From Neolewinella persica DSM 23188 (lineage in GTDB: Bacteria; Bacteroidota; Bacteroidia; Chitinophagales; Saprospiraceae): a stretch of DNA of 64,000 nt. The stretch covers positions 123,686 through 187,685 of the forward strand of contig NZ_KB890497.1 in assembly GCF_000373105.1 (NCBI RefSeq). The letters are read 5' to 3'. Both the position numbers and the translations under genes were made by a program. Below, in pieces: positions 24,458-33,758 of the stretch (positions are counted from its first letter, which is position 1; every line of letters starts with the position of its first letter). Under the pieces are notes generated by a model, which was given only the letters and a program-made list of their open reading frames with translations, did no database searches and was not told the DNA's origin.

Positions 24458-25810
24458 CTATTTCCGTTTCTTCTTCTTAGAGCCCTTAGGCTTCTGCCCC
24501 CGCGTGATCGGCTTTTTATATTTCTTCATCATCTTATCCCGCCGGCCTTCCCGGACGGCCACTTTGCTGTTCTTTTCACTCTTTTCGTGGAAGGCAGCCC
24601 GATCGGGGTCAATGGAGATAAATTCGGTGTTTTCGGCAACGAATTCCGGCTCTATTTCAAGCGGAATCAGCACATCTGATAGCGTTAATCCTTCGGGAAG
24701 TGGATGAATCGGAATTTCTTGGCCCATCAATGCTTCGATGTCCTGCTTGGATGGCTGCTCTTGTTCTGCGACAAACATAATGCCCACCCCTTTTTCCTTC
24801 GCGCGGCCGGTACGGCCGACCCGGTGGATGTGCTTCTCGGCGTTGTCCGAAACGTCGAAGTTGACGACGTGGGTGACGGAGGAAACGTCCAACCCCCTGG
24901 CAACAATATCGGTGGCGATCAGCATTCGGTAAGTGCCGTCCTCAAAGGAAGCTACCGTATTGAAGCGGTTGTTCTGGGATTTATTGGAATGGATAACGCC
25001 CACCGATTCACCGAAGACGGGCTCCATGCGCTCATAAAGGGCGTCGGCAAGGCGTCGCGTTGCGGCGAAGACCAATACCTTTTCTATCGTTGCATCCTCC
25101 TTCAGAAGGAGCTCCAACAGGTTGGCCTTTGAGTTGAAGTTGGGGACTTCGTAGGCGTATTGATCGATGTTTTCGAGGGGCGCGCCGGAGGGCGCGGCTT
25201 CGATGACTTCGTAGTAGTCGGTGAACTCGCTGATGGTCGCCATCACGTCGTCGATCATCGTAGCAGAAAAGAACAGGTGCTGGCGCTTTTTAGGAAGAAA
25301 ATCGGCGATGTCCTTGAGTTGGTGCCGGAAACCGAGGTCCAGCATTTCATCTACTTCATCGAGGATGAGTTGCTTGATATTTTTCAACTTCAGGACGCCA
25401 TCTTTCAGCAGGTCGCCCAGCCGGCCGGGGGTTCCCACCACCACATCTACGCCAACTTCAACTTCCGCTTTATGCTTCTTGATGTTAGTGCCACCGTAAA
25501 CACCAACTACCTCAACGCTCATGAATTCGGTCAGCTTTTCCACCTCTTGCACTACCTGCGCCACGAGTTCGCGCGTAGGGACAATAATCAGGATCTGAGG
25601 AAACGGAGATTTGGTGAATCGCCAGAGCCGAAGGCACGGCAAGAGGTACGCAAAGGTCTTTCCCGTACCCGTTTGGGCAATACCGATTACATCCCTTCCC
25701 GCCATGATTGGCCCGAAGGTTTTCTCCTGAATGGCCGTGGGTTTAGTAATGCCCATATCAGCCAGGGCCTGCTGAAGTTGGTTGTTTAGATTGAAGTCGG
25801 CAAAAGTCAT
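24458..25810 (-). CDS. DEAD-box RNA helicase (RhlE-like)
   Basis: 450-aa ATP-dependent RNA helicase. Motifs: Q-motif with PTAIQEKTF, Walker A AQTGTGKT (45-52), PTREL, a DEVD version of the DEAD box in LILDEVDEMLD, SAT in FFSATM, and the C-terminal ATDIVARGLD and HRVGRTGR. The basic tail (KKYKKPITRGQKPKGSKKKKRK) probably helps bind RNA. The start at 25810 is placed 4 nt after a TACCTTTG box, so the mRNA is predicted to be leaderless and the 7-residue upstream extension is rejected. Confidence 0.95.
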   Translation of the reverse strand: MTFADFNLNNQLQQALADMGITKPTAIQEKTFGPIMAGRDVIGIAQTGTGKTFAYLLPCLRLWRFTKSPFPQILIIVPTRELVAQVVQEVEKLTEFMSVEVVGVYGGTNIKKHKAEVEVGVDVVVGTPGRLGDLLKDGVLKLKNIKQLILDEVDEMLDLGFRHQLKDIADFLPKKRQHLFFSATMIDDVMATISEFTDYYEVIEAAPSGAPLENIDQYAYEVPNFNSKANLLELLLKEDATIEKVLVFAATRRLADALYERMEPVFGESVGVIHSNKSQNNRFNTVASFEDGTYRMLIATDIVARGLDVSSVTHVVNFDVSDNAEKHIHRVGRTGRAKEKGVGIMFVAEQEQPSKQDIEALMGQEIPIHPLPEGLTLSDVLIPLEIEPEFVAENTEFISIDPDRAAFHEKSEKNSKVAVREGRRDKMMKKYKKPITRGQKPKGSKKKKRK

Positions 25811-25822
25811 TGCGCAAAGGTA
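25811..25822 (-). promoter_or_regulatory. -7 box 4 nt before ATG (predicted leaderless)
   Basis: TACCTTTG (25815-25822), then CGCA, then the ATG of the helicase gene. Confidence 0.6.
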
Positions 25823-25884
25823 ATGCTTCAACCATGTTAACTTTTAGTACATAACCGGTAACCCTGCTTTTCTACCTTTTCACG

Positions 25885-25901
25885 GCACCCGCGTCCCCGC
25901 C
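25885..25901 (+). repeat. Dispersed 17-mer, copy 8
   Basis: GCACCCGCGTCCCCGCC in the 317-nt divergent intergenic region. The rest of that region shows only the two gene promoters, including TATATTTTG near 26090 for the protease gene. Confidence 0.8.
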
Positions 25902-26127
25902 TTAAGAACCTCCGCCGGACAAGCTACCCCTGGCCTTTGAACTTCATGACTATGCGGTAAAATTGCCGTTTAGTGAAACATTGTATGTATTCGGGCAGAC
26001 TTTGTGCAACTTATGCGTCCCTAAATAGAAAAGGATGTCAAATTTATTCCTCAACTTTAGCGCCAAATTGATAGGTTAGTCATCTTTCCTATATTTTGGC
26101 TTCAATTTCATCAGAACTTAGACTAGT

Positions 26128-28377
26128 ATGCGTTATCATTTCTTTCGGGTAGTCACCTTTGTGGCCTTCCTACTTTTTTCTTTGGCACTTTCGGCACAGA
26201 AAGCAATGCCCGCCCGCCCGGTTGCTTTTGGCGAACCTACCCAAAAGGCTTACGACATCCAGGGCTGGGACCGGGTAGATGCTACCTCCGGTGCCGTGCA
26301 GGTAATGTATAAAAGCTTCTACCGCCCCGTCCCCGGTACTCCGGAAGTTATGGCACGAGATTTTCTGGCTTATTATAAAGACAAAATGGGCCTTACTTCA
26401 GGCGATCTGGCCAACCTTGAAGTGTTCGGAACCCCTACGCGTCGGGTAGGAACTACCGTCCGGTTTCATCAGCAGTGGCAGGGTGTTCCTGTACATGGCG
26501 GTGAGGTGTCGCTTACCATCAAGCCAGATCGTAGCGTAGTGATGGTGAACAACTCCTTTGTGAAGGATGTCGACTTGCGCGAAGTCAGACCTTCTCTTTC
26601 TGCCGACCAGGCCCGCACCATCACCCTTGATTATCTCAATACGGAGGGACGCATCACCGATGAATTCAACGACCTGAAAATTGTGATGAATAAAACCGGT
26701 GAGGCCAAACTGGCTTACCGTGTCAGCCTGGTAGCCATGGAGCCCTTAGGGGAATGGGAGGTTTTTGTGGATGCTAAAAACGGCGAAATCCTTCGTGTGA
26801 CCGACATCGCCGCCTACCACAAGCACCGTACAACACCTGAATACGTGCCCTTCCCTACCATGATGGTGAGCGGAACCGGTAACATTTGGGTACCTGACCC
26901 TCTTTCTTCCGCTGGGGCCAGTTATGGGGATACCGGGTTCTCTGATAGTGACGACGCGGATTCTCCTGAACTACTGGCTGAACAGGTGACTGTTACCCTC
27001 CTCGATATTACGCTGGAAAACGGTATGTACTTCCTGAAAGGACCCTGGTGTGAAATTACTGACGAAGAATCGCCCAATCGTGGGGTCTTCGAACAGGCCA
27101 CTAACGTTTGGGATTTTAACCGTTCAGACAATGCGTTTGAGGCAGTAAACGTATACTACCACATCGACGAGTCGATGCGCTACCTCAACGAAGACCTGGG
27201 GATTGACGTCCGCCCAACTGATTATCCGGGTGGTGTAAAGTGTGACCCCTCGGGTTTGAACAACGCCGATAATTCCCATTACGTAGGTGGCTCTCAACGC
27301 CTTGCCTGGGGTGATGGTGGCGTTGATGATGCGGAAGATTCTGATGTGGTGCATCACGAACTCGGCCACGGTCTTCACGATTGGATCACCATGGGTGGGC
27401 TCTCGCAGCAACAGGGCCTCAGCGAAGGCTGTGGTGATTACTGGGCGGCATCCTATAACCGTGGTCTTGGAGACTGGACTCCAGCAGACCCACAATACTT
27501 CTGGATTTTTAACTGGGACGGCCACAATGAATTCTGGAATGGCCGCAGCTGCGGCGTTTCTACGACCTGGTCTAACAACATTCCATTAGGTTTGCCGCAT
27601 GGTCAGGGCCAGGTTTGGTCTACTTCTATGATGCAAGTATGGGATGCCATCGGCAAGCGCAAAACCGACATTATTTTCTGGGAAGGCCTGGCCATGACCA
27701 ACGGCAATTCCAACCAGAATGATGCGGCCAACGCCGTTTACTTAGCTGCCCGTGCCATTCCCGAATGTACGGCCGCCGAGTTGCTGTCAATCCATACTAT
27801 TCTTACGGATCGGGGCTACGTCTTACCGGCCTTCGAGCTGCCGGTAGAATGGTTGTCTTTTGAAGCCACACCGGCAGATAAGACGGTTGTCCTTGATTGG
27901 ATAACTGCTTCGGAAAGTGGTAATGATTACTTCGAAGTAGAGCGTTCTACGAATGAAGGAGGTACTTTCTCAGCCATTGGCCGCGTTACTGCCGCCGGTG
28001 AATCTACCGACGCTCAGTCCTACAACTTCATCGATGAGCTGCCGGTCACCGGCCGGAATATTTACCGGATACGTCAGGTAGACGTAGATGGCAGCTTCAG
28101 CTACTCCGACATTGTCACGGTATCTTTCAGTGGCAACTCTGCTACAGCGGCACTTGCGCCAAACCCGACCAACGGGATGTTGCGCCTTCACCGGGCAACT
28201 GCTTCTGATGCGCCCTTTACCGTTCGGGTCATGGACCTCAGCGGGCGCGAGGTACTCCGCCGCGAAGGCGTTACCGACGGTACGCCATTCTCCGTAGCTG
28301 AATTACCTACGGGTGTTTACCTGATGCGTTACCTGGAAGGTAAAGAGATGACGTCTGTGCGATTTGTGCGGAAGTAA
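26128..28377 (+). CDS. Secreted zinc metalloprotease (M4/M36-like) with T9SS sorting domain
   Basis: 749-aa secreted protease. The signal peptide is about 1-23 (…FSLALSAQ). An FTP/PepSY-like propeptide follows (about 60-235, VRFHQQWQGVPVHGGEVSLTI). The catalytic domain has HELGH (410-414) and Glu433 in GLSEGCGDYWA as the third zinc ligand, a gluzincin arrangement closer to fungalysin-type (M36) wording than to thermolysin. A fibronectin-like region precedes the C-terminal type A sorting domain (about 675-749: ALAPNPTNGMLRL...LPTGVYLMRY...VRFVRK), so it is probably exported by the type IX system and attached to or released from the cell surface. Confidence 0.92.
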   Translation: MRYHFFRVVTFVAFLLFSLALSAQKAMPARPVAFGEPTQKAYDIQGWDRVDATSGAVQVMYKSFYRPVPGTPEVMARDFLAYYKDKMGLTSGDLANLEVFGTPTRRVGTTVRFHQQWQGVPVHGGEVSLTIKPDRSVVMVNNSFVKDVDLREVRPSLSADQARTITLDYLNTEGRITDEFNDLKIVMNKTGEAKLAYRVSLVAMEPLGEWEVFVDAKNGEILRVTDIAAYHKHRTTPEYVPFPTMMVSGTGNIWVPDPLSSAGASYGDTGFSDSDDADSPELLAEQVTVTLLDITLENGMYFLKGPWCEITDEESPNRGVFEQATNVWDFNRSDNAFEAVNVYYHIDESMRYLNEDLGIDVRPTDYPGGVKCDPSGLNNADNSHYVGGSQRLAWGDGGVDDAEDSDVVHHELGHGLHDWITMGGLSQQQGLSEGCGDYWAASYNRGLGDWTPADPQYFWIFNWDGHNEFWNGRSCGVSTTWSNNIPLGLPHGQGQVWSTSMMQVWDAIGKRKTDIIFWEGLAMTNGNSNQNDAANAVYLAARAIPECTAAELLSIHTILTDRGYVLPAFELPVEWLSFEATPADKTVVLDWITASESGNDYFEVERSTNEGGTFSAIGRVTAAGESTDAQSYNFIDELPVTGRNIYRIRQVDVDGSFSYSDIVTVSFSGNSATAALAPNPTNGMLRLHRATASDAPFTVRVMDLSGREVLRREGVTDGTPFSVAELPTGVYLMRYLEGKEMTSVRFVRK

Positions 28378-28405
28378 AGCGATTAGTCGCTCTGCTCACG
28401 TTGCC

Positions 28406-28467
28406 GGGGTTGCAGTAGTTGCAGGTTTCTTATTCTTTTGGGATGTCGCCGCAACAACTGCAACCCC
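28406..28467. terminator. Inverted repeat between convergent genes
   Basis: GGGGTTGCAGTAGTTGC (28406-28422) and GCAACAACTGCAACCCC (28451-28467) pair over 17 bp with one mismatch. It lies between the 3' ends of the protease and aspartate kinase genes and may serve both as a terminator. The GTTGCAG wording recurs at 63937-63989. Confidence 0.55.
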
Positions 28468-28518
28468 GCAACTTTTGCAACAGGAGCGAAGCGACGCTGT
28501 AACAAAAGCGCGCAGTGC

Positions 28519-29823
28519 TTAAGCCTTACGGCTCATTACCGGTACTTCCTTGACCACCATCTGCAGCGTAAGCGGCATACGTCCTTCGAGCAGTTGGACT
28601 TTGCCACGGCGCATACTGTTGGCTACTTCGGTGGTGTAATGCCGGATGGTGATCAGCTCGAGGTCGCGGTCAACGGTCGTTTTGAATTCAGCGTTCACCA
28701 ACTTGCGGAACCGTTCGATACGATCATCAATATCATTGACGACAATATTGAAACTGATGGCCGTGTTTTGCATCATGTTTACCTGCAGGCGGGTCGTGGT
28801 GATGTGCTCGAATAATTGCTTGATGTGGTGCTCGGCCACAAAGCTGAAATCCCGTGTGCTGATGTTGACAAGCGCTTGGTTTTTTTCCACGGCCACCATC
28901 GGAGGATAGTTATCACCGGCCTCATCGGATATTTCCGTACCCGTAGCTGTTGGCTCTACGAAACTGCGGACGTGGAGCGGGATACTCTTATTCTGCAATG
29001 GCTTGATGGTCTTGGGGTGGATGATGCTGGCACCGTAGTAGGTCATCTCAATCGCCTCCTTATAGCTAAGGCGATCTACCTTGGATACGTTGTCGAACAG
29101 CCGGGGGTCGGCAGTTAATACGCCGGGGACATCTTTCCAGATGGACATGGCTTCAGCGTCGAGGCAGTAGCTGAAAATGGCGGCAGAATAATCGGAACCT
29201 TCCCGGCCAAGGGTGGTCGTGAAGTTCTCGGTTGTGGAGCCGATGAATCCCTGGGTCAGGACCATCTTTCCTTCCTCCAAAACAGGAGGTACTTGTTTAA
29301 TGATTCTGGTTTGGGTTTCAGGCCACTGGACCCAGCCTTCGCGATAGGTATTGTCAGTGATGATGCAGTCTCTGGCGTCGAGCCAATGTGTGGGCATTCC
29401 CTCATGATTCAGGAAGGCAGCCACGATGTGGCTGCTTATCAGTTCTCCCAGAGAAACGATCTGATCGTAGTCGTAGTCGTAGCTTTCGTTGGGTGGGTCA
29501 TCAAAGACCCAATCTACACTTACAAACAGGTCATTGAGCGAAGCTTCCAGGGTAGGTGGGGTTTTACCAAACAGCTCCTTTACGGTTGTAAGTGTCGCGT
29601 TGTGTAACTCGGTCAGCTTTTGCTTTGCCAGCTCTACTTCGCCATCGGCGTAGGCCCGGGAGATGACCTCTAAAGCATTCGTAGTTTTCCCCATTGCAGA
29701 AACGATCACCACTAAGCGCTGGCCGGAGAAGCTTTTTAGAATGGACGCTACGTTGCGAATGGAAGAGGCGTCTTTGATGGAGGCACCACCAAATTTGAAT
29801 ACGTTGAGGGGTAGGGGTTGCAT
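28519..29823 (-). CDS. lysC: Aspartate kinase
   Basis: 434-aa enzyme for the first step of the lysine/threonine/methionine pathway (ATP + aspartate to aspartyl phosphate). It begins with FKFGGASIKDASSIRNV (kinase signature KFGGxS), contains TLGREGSDYSAAIFS for substrate/ATP contacts, and ends with a regulatory ACT-type region (VNISTRDFSFVAEHHI...). Monofunctional: no homoserine dehydrogenase domain. A TACCTTCG -7-like box lies 17 nt upstream of the ATG. Feedback regulation through the ACT region is likely but not readable. Confidence 0.93.
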   Translation of the reverse strand: MQPLPLNVFKFGGASIKDASSIRNVASILKSFSGQRLVVIVSAMGKTTNALEVISRAYADGEVELAKQKLTELHNATLTTVKELFGKTPPTLEASLNDLFVSVDWVFDDPPNESYDYDYDQIVSLGELISSHIVAAFLNHEGMPTHWLDARDCIITDNTYREGWVQWPETQTRIIKQVPPVLEEGKMVLTQGFIGSTTENFTTTLGREGSDYSAAIFSYCLDAEAMSIWKDVPGVLTADPRLFDNVSKVDRLSYKEAIEMTYYGASIIHPKTIKPLQNKSIPLHVRSFVEPTATGTEISDEAGDNYPPMVAVEKNQALVNISTRDFSFVAEHHIKQLFEHITTTRLQVNMMQNTAISFNIVVNDIDDRIERFRKLVNAEFKTTVDRDLELITIRHYTTEVANSMRRGKVQLLEGRMPLTLQMVVKEVPVMSRKA

Positions 29824-29967
29824 ACTATATAATTTCGGGGCGAAGGTAGAAATAGCTATTGATAAAAGGTTGCTTTAGAACGCACGGAAAGTATAGAGAG
29901 CACAGAAATCAGAGAGGACACAGAAAACCTTTGGTTTTCTGCCCTGGATAATTTCTTTTGTGCCTTT

Positions 29968-31170
29968 TTAGCCCAACTCCCCCTGCGTCTCCCGCTGTGG
30001 CGTATTCCGGAACCGTACTTCAATCTTGTAATCCTTTCCGATATTCCGTACCAGGGGAAGGAACATCGTATTCATCAGGTCCTGCGCCTGAACTTTGGCT
30101 TTAATCATGACGTCGGATTCCAGTGCCTCCTGCCGGAAGGCCTCCCGTAGGCTATTGACTCCTTCGTTAATGTTGACACTCTCGAGTTCCCGCATCCAAC
30201 CAATGTCAAGTTTCTCGACTTTAGGGAGGACCTCATGACTAAGAATGGTAGGTTCCGGTAGGGTTATGGTAACCGTCCTGGATCCCTCATCAAGGCCAAC
30301 CTCGAAATAGCTGTCGAGCCGAAACCCAACTTTCAGGATGGAAATGGCCGTAATTTCTACGTCCGTTTCTGAAACGTTTACGCCCCAGATGGAGGTCTGT
30401 AATTGTTTACTGATCCCCTTCTTATCCCTGATCTCCCGCGTTGCCAGTTCCCCGATCACGTTCTCGACCTTCTCTTGAAACATCCCCTTACTCTTACTGA
30501 AGTCGTCAATCGCCGCTCGTTCTGCCATGCGAGCCATTAGAGGCTTGAGGGCTTCTCCCGTAGCCACTTTACAGGGGTTGTCAACGTCGGCCCCCTTAGC
30601 CAGGATGTTTCCGTTGCGGGTTCGGATGACCACGGCCAATATTTTGTTGACAATGAAGCAGGTGTAGTTGGACGCAACCTCCTCGAAAATCTGGATCAAC
30701 TTTCCGCCGCCTTCCTCATACCAGGCTTCGTAAACTGCTGCGGAGGAATCGCGCATTCGCATAAAATCATTGTAGTAGAGGACCGCGAATTCGGGATGCT
30801 GCGCGTCATATTCCCTGATAACCTCCGTACGCAAGCTGTCGTTTAAGCCCATCCTGCGACTAACGTGTTGCAGAATATCGGTGTTGATGTCGTACACCAG
30901 CTGATCAAATTCACGTTTGTACCGTCGGGGGTTCTGCAGGATCCGCAGGGCAGTCTCGGCGTCCAGGTTGATCTTGAAGTCCGCCGGCATGTATTGCAGC
31001 TGGTACTCTGCCGGACCCGATAGGAATCCGCCGGGGCCGCCGCTGTAAGATTTATAAGCAAGTGTCCCTAAAATTCCGGCAATCAGGATGACGATTACCA
31101 TTTGGGTCTTATTGACGCCACCGCTGTCGCCTTTGCGGGTGTTGGGGTTGCCTTGTTGATGCTCTGCCAT
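29968..31170 (-). CDS. DUF4230 membrane-anchored protein
   Basis: 400-aa protein with one N-terminal membrane helix (about 23-42, QMVIVILIAGILGTLAYK). The long body matches the DUF4230 type (SILKVGFRLDSYFEVGL...TITLPEPTILSHEVLP...), and an SPFH-like segment (EITAISILKV) is suggestive. Function unknown. ATG at 31170 is chosen over a distal start at 31242, which would place 24 extra residues in front. It starts 79 nt after folP ends and is probably the second gene of that operon. Confidence 0.75.
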   Translation of the reverse strand: MAEHQQGNPNTRKGDSGGVNKTQMVIVILIAGILGTLAYKSYSGGPGGFLSGPAEYQLQYMPADFKINLDAETALRILQNPRRYKREFDQLVYDINTDILQHVSRRMGLNDSLRTEVIREYDAQHPEFAVLYYNDFMRMRDSSAAVYEAWYEEGGGKLIQIFEEVASNYTCFIVNKILAVVIRTRNGNILAKGADVDNPCKVATGEALKPLMARMAERAAIDDFSKSKGMFQEKVENVIGELATREIRDKKGISKQLQTSIWGVNVSETDVEITAISILKVGFRLDSYFEVGLDEGSRTVTITLPEPTILSHEVLPKVEKLDIGWMRELESVNINEGVNSLREAFRQEALESDVMIKAKVQAQDLMNTMFLPLVRNIGKDYKIEVRFRNTPQRETQGELG

Positions 31171-31249
31171 GATGCTTATTGGTATTTCGTAAATTTCCTT
31201 AGCGGGTGGAGCGATGGTAATAATCACGACACAGTCGCTCAACCCGGTA

Positions 31250-32086
31250 TTATTCCTTGAGTAACTCCCACAAATGTACGGCCTGCATTGCTTCCTTTAC
31301 GTCGTGTACTCTAAGGACGTCTGCACCTTGTTGCAGGGCGAAAAGATGCAGGGCAGTCGTTGCGCTCAGGCTTTCTGCGGCAGTAATCCCCAGCGGCCGC
31401 CAAATGGAAGATTTCCGGCTGATGCCGACCAGGATCGGTACGCCCAGGTTACTGAAGGCATTCAGGTTTTTCAGCAACGCATAGTTCTGCGCCACCGATT
31501 TCCCGAAACCCCAGCCCGGATCTACCAGCACATCATTGACGCCGGCTTCCCGAAGCTGGATCAGTTTCTCCCCCAGAAAGTCGAATACTGCGGTGACAAC
31601 ATCTTCCCCATAGCTGTCGGTAAATCGCTGCATGTCGGCAGGCTTTCCTGGCATGTGCATCAGTATGTAAGGAACTTTGAGTTCAGGTAGTACTTTAAAT
31701 AAATCTGAATCAAACTTACCGGCGCTGATGTCGTTGATCATGGCGGCGCCAGCCGCCACGGCTGCCTGAGCGGTAGCGGCGTAAACGGTATCGCAGCTAA
31801 CGTAGGTAGCTGGAAAAGAAGCCATGATCCCGTTGATCACCGGGATCACGCGATCGATTTCCTCAACGGCCGTGATCATGGCGGCACCGGGACGGCTGCT
31901 CATGCCCCCGACGTCGATGAAGGTGGCACCGTCTTCCAGCATTCGACCGGCCCGGTCTACGGCTTCCTGGACGGAGGCAATCCTGCTTGCCGCGTGGAAA
32001 CTGTCCGGGGTTGCGTTCAGGATGCCCATGATTAAAGGGCGATCGGCAACGAGAAGGCGGCCATTACAATTTAGGGTGAAGGGCAT
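31250..32086 (-). CDS. folP: Dihydropteroate synthase
   Basis: 278-aa TIM-barrel enzyme of folate synthesis that joins p-aminobenzoate and dihydropterin pyrophosphate. Signatures: IMGILNATPDSF near the N-terminus, DVGGMSSRPGA (pterin loop 2), MINDISAGKFD, LVDPGWGFGKS and the final RVHDVKEA. Normal length. ATG at 32086 with a TACCTTGC box 17 nt upstream; the longer frame to 32185 is rejected. It is the target of sulfonamides as a family. Confidence 0.95.
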   Translation of the reverse strand: MPFTLNCNGRLLVADRPLIMGILNATPDSFHAASRIASVQEAVDRAGRMLEDGATFIDVGGMSSRPGAAMITAVEEIDRVIPVINGIMASFPATYVSCDTVYAATAQAAVAAGAAMINDISAGKFDSDLFKVLPELKVPYILMHMPGKPADMQRFTDSYGEDVVTAVFDFLGEKLIQLREAGVNDVLVDPGWGFGKSVAQNYALLKNLNAFSNLGVPILVGISRKSSIWRPLGITAAESLSATTALHLFALQQGADVLRVHDVKEAMQAVHLWELLKE

Positions 32087-32237
32087 GAGGTTGAATTGCG
32101 GGGGCAAGGTACGACGTGGTCCTGCAATTGATGCTAATTGGTGGTGTGCGGTCCAGGGTAATCGTAAGGTTATTAACGAAAACAAGGCCGTGAACGACCT
32201 TGCTACAAGAGACGGACCTTCGGCCCTATCCGTTCAG

Positions 32238-32254
32238 GGCGCGGCCGCTGGTGC
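32238..32254 (-). repeat. Dispersed 17-mer, copy 9
   Basis: GCACCAGCGGCCGCGCC on the minus strand, in the folP/DUF4038 divergent region, which otherwise holds only promoter-like DNA and the octamer array. Confidence 0.7.
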
Positions 32255-32324
32255 AAAATTCGGTTTTTTATGGGCAAAGTTTATTGCCGAATGCTTGGTT
32301 GTTCCTCATAAGTTTTTTTCTTTA

Positions 32325-32388
32325 CAGACCAACAGACCAACAGACCAACAGACCAACAGACCAACAGACCAACAGACCAACAGACCAA
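32325..32388 (+). repeat. Eight perfect octamers directly before the DUF4038 gene
   Basis: CAGACCAA is repeated eight times without mismatch, then CC and the ATG at 32391. It sits where the mRNA leader and ribosome entry should be. Slippage could change leader length by 8 nt per event without touching the protein. Confidence 0.95.
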
Positions 32389-32390
32389 CC

Positions 32391-33734
32391 ATGCGCTACG
32401 CCCTCTGCTTTTTAATCCTGTCCCTCTGCACCTGCGTCCGCGCCCAAATTCGCCTTGATATAAGCGAGGACGGTACCCACCTGGTTCATTCGGACAGCCG
32501 CGCGCCCTTTTTCTACCTGGGGGATACTGCCTGGGAATTGTTGCATCGTTGTACCGAGCAGGAAATTCGCGACTACCTCATCGACCGGGCGAGTAAAGGC
32601 TTCAACGTCATTCAATGTGTCGCCCTGGCGGAACTCGACGGACTAACCGTCCCCAACACCGAGGGCGATCTTCCACTGACCGAACTGGACCCCGCCCGCC
32701 CCAACGAAGACTACTTTCTCCACGTAGATTTTGCCGCCCGAATCGCCGACAGCCTGGACCTGTTCCTCGGCTTGCTCCCCACCTGGGGCGATAAATTCAA
32801 TAAAAAGTGGGGCGTAGGCCCAGAGATCTTTAACCCGCAAAACGCAGAAACCTACGCCAATTACCTCGGTCTGCGCTACGCCAATAACAACATTATCTGG
32901 ATTCTTGGCGGCGACCGAAACCCCGAAGAACCGGAAGACCTGGCCATCATCCGGGCCATGGCCAAAGGCTTGCGCGTGGCGGTCGAAGACCTGCAATTGA
33001 TTACCTATCACCCGCAGGGCGGTTTCGGATCAACCGATTTTTTCAGCGAGGATGAGTGGATCGACTTTCATATGTTTCAGTCCGGCCACGGCCGTCTGGA
33101 CGACAAACAGAACTACGACTTTCCCCGAAAAATGAAGTCTGCGGCACCAGATAAACCCGTCATCAACGGAGAGCCAGCCTACGAGGACCATCCCGTTAAC
33201 TGGCGCCCGGTGAACGGCTGGTTTACTGACTTTGACACCCGCCAAGCAGCTTGGTGGAGCGTTCTTGCCGGCTCCGCTGGCCACACTTTTGGTAACCACA
33301 ACATTTGGCAAATGTGGCGCCCCGGCCGCGAGCCCATTTCTTCTGCTCGTACCGACTGGCACGAAGCCCTGCACTGGCCAGCTGCCGCACAGGTCGGTCA
33401 CGTCCGCAAACTAATGGTAACACTCCCTTACTGGGAACTGTCTCCGGATTTCAACCTGTTTGAAGCTCCCCCCAACAGCTCGGGGCGGGAGGTACTGGTC
33501 GCCCGTACCGAACTGGCCGACCTGGTGGTCGCCTATACGCCCTACGGCGATGTATTGCGGCTAAATGCTGGTCGGATTCCCCCCCGGTTTGTAGCCAGTT
33601 GGTTTGATCCCCGGACTGGCGAATCTTTCGGATTTACACCAAAAAAGGAAGGTGATGTCCTGGTTTTTGACCCACCTTTTGACGCAGAGCGGGGAAACGA
33701 TTGGGTGTTGGTGATACAGAAGTGGTACGACTAG
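32391..33734 (+). CDS. Secreted DUF4038 glycoside hydrolase-like protein
   Basis: 447-aa protein with a signal peptide (about 1-18, MRYALCFLILSLCTCVRA|Q). The mature part follows the DUF4038/apiosidase-like pattern: APFFYLGDTAWELLHRCTEQEIRDYL, GFNVIQCVAL, NNIIWILGGDRNP (likely catalytic Asp/Glu area), and a C-terminal DUF5060/putative collagen-binding-like tail (RFVASWFDPRTGESF). Probably degrades a plant or algal polysaccharide side chain outside the cytoplasm; substrate unknown. Start fixed by the octamer array and signal peptide. Part of the signal peptide (CTCVRA) is encoded by a 17-mer repeat. Confidence 0.85.
   Translation: MRYALCFLILSLCTCVRAQIRLDISEDGTHLVHSDSRAPFFYLGDTAWELLHRCTEQEIRDYLIDRASKGFNVIQCVALAELDGLTVPNTEGDLPLTELDPARPNEDYFLHVDFAARIADSLDLFLGLLPTWGDKFNKKWGVGPEIFNPQNAETYANYLGLRYANNNIIWILGGDRNPEEPEDLAIIRAMAKGLRVAVEDLQLITYHPQGGFGSTDFFSEDEWIDFHMFQSGHGRLDDKQNYDFPRKMKSAAPDKPVINGEPAYEDHPVNWRPVNGWFTDFDTRQAAWWSVLAGSAGHTFGNHNIWQMWRPGREPISSARTDWHEALHWPAAAQVGHVRKLMVTLPYWELSPDFNLFEAPPNSSGREVLVARTELADLVVAYTPYGDVLRLNAGRIPPRFVASWFDPRTGESFGFTPKKEGDVLVFDPPFDAERGNDWVLVIQKWYD
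32428..32444 (+). repeat. Dispersed 17-mer, copy 10 (in signal-peptide codons)
   Basis: GCACCTGCGTCCGCGCC, sense orientation, read as C-T-C-V-R-A at the end of the signal peptide. Confidence 0.75.
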
Positions 33735-33758
33735 GGGCCGGGCAATTTCCACTAACAT

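Noticed and set aside
32325..32388. Octamer array as a CRISPR
   Set aside because: The units are 8 nt, adjacent, and have no spacers; no cas gene is near.
31824..32390. N-terminal extension of the DUF4038 protein
   Set aside because: It would translate antisense folP, a 17-mer and the octamer array (TDQQTNRP repeats); a normal signal peptide starts at 32391.
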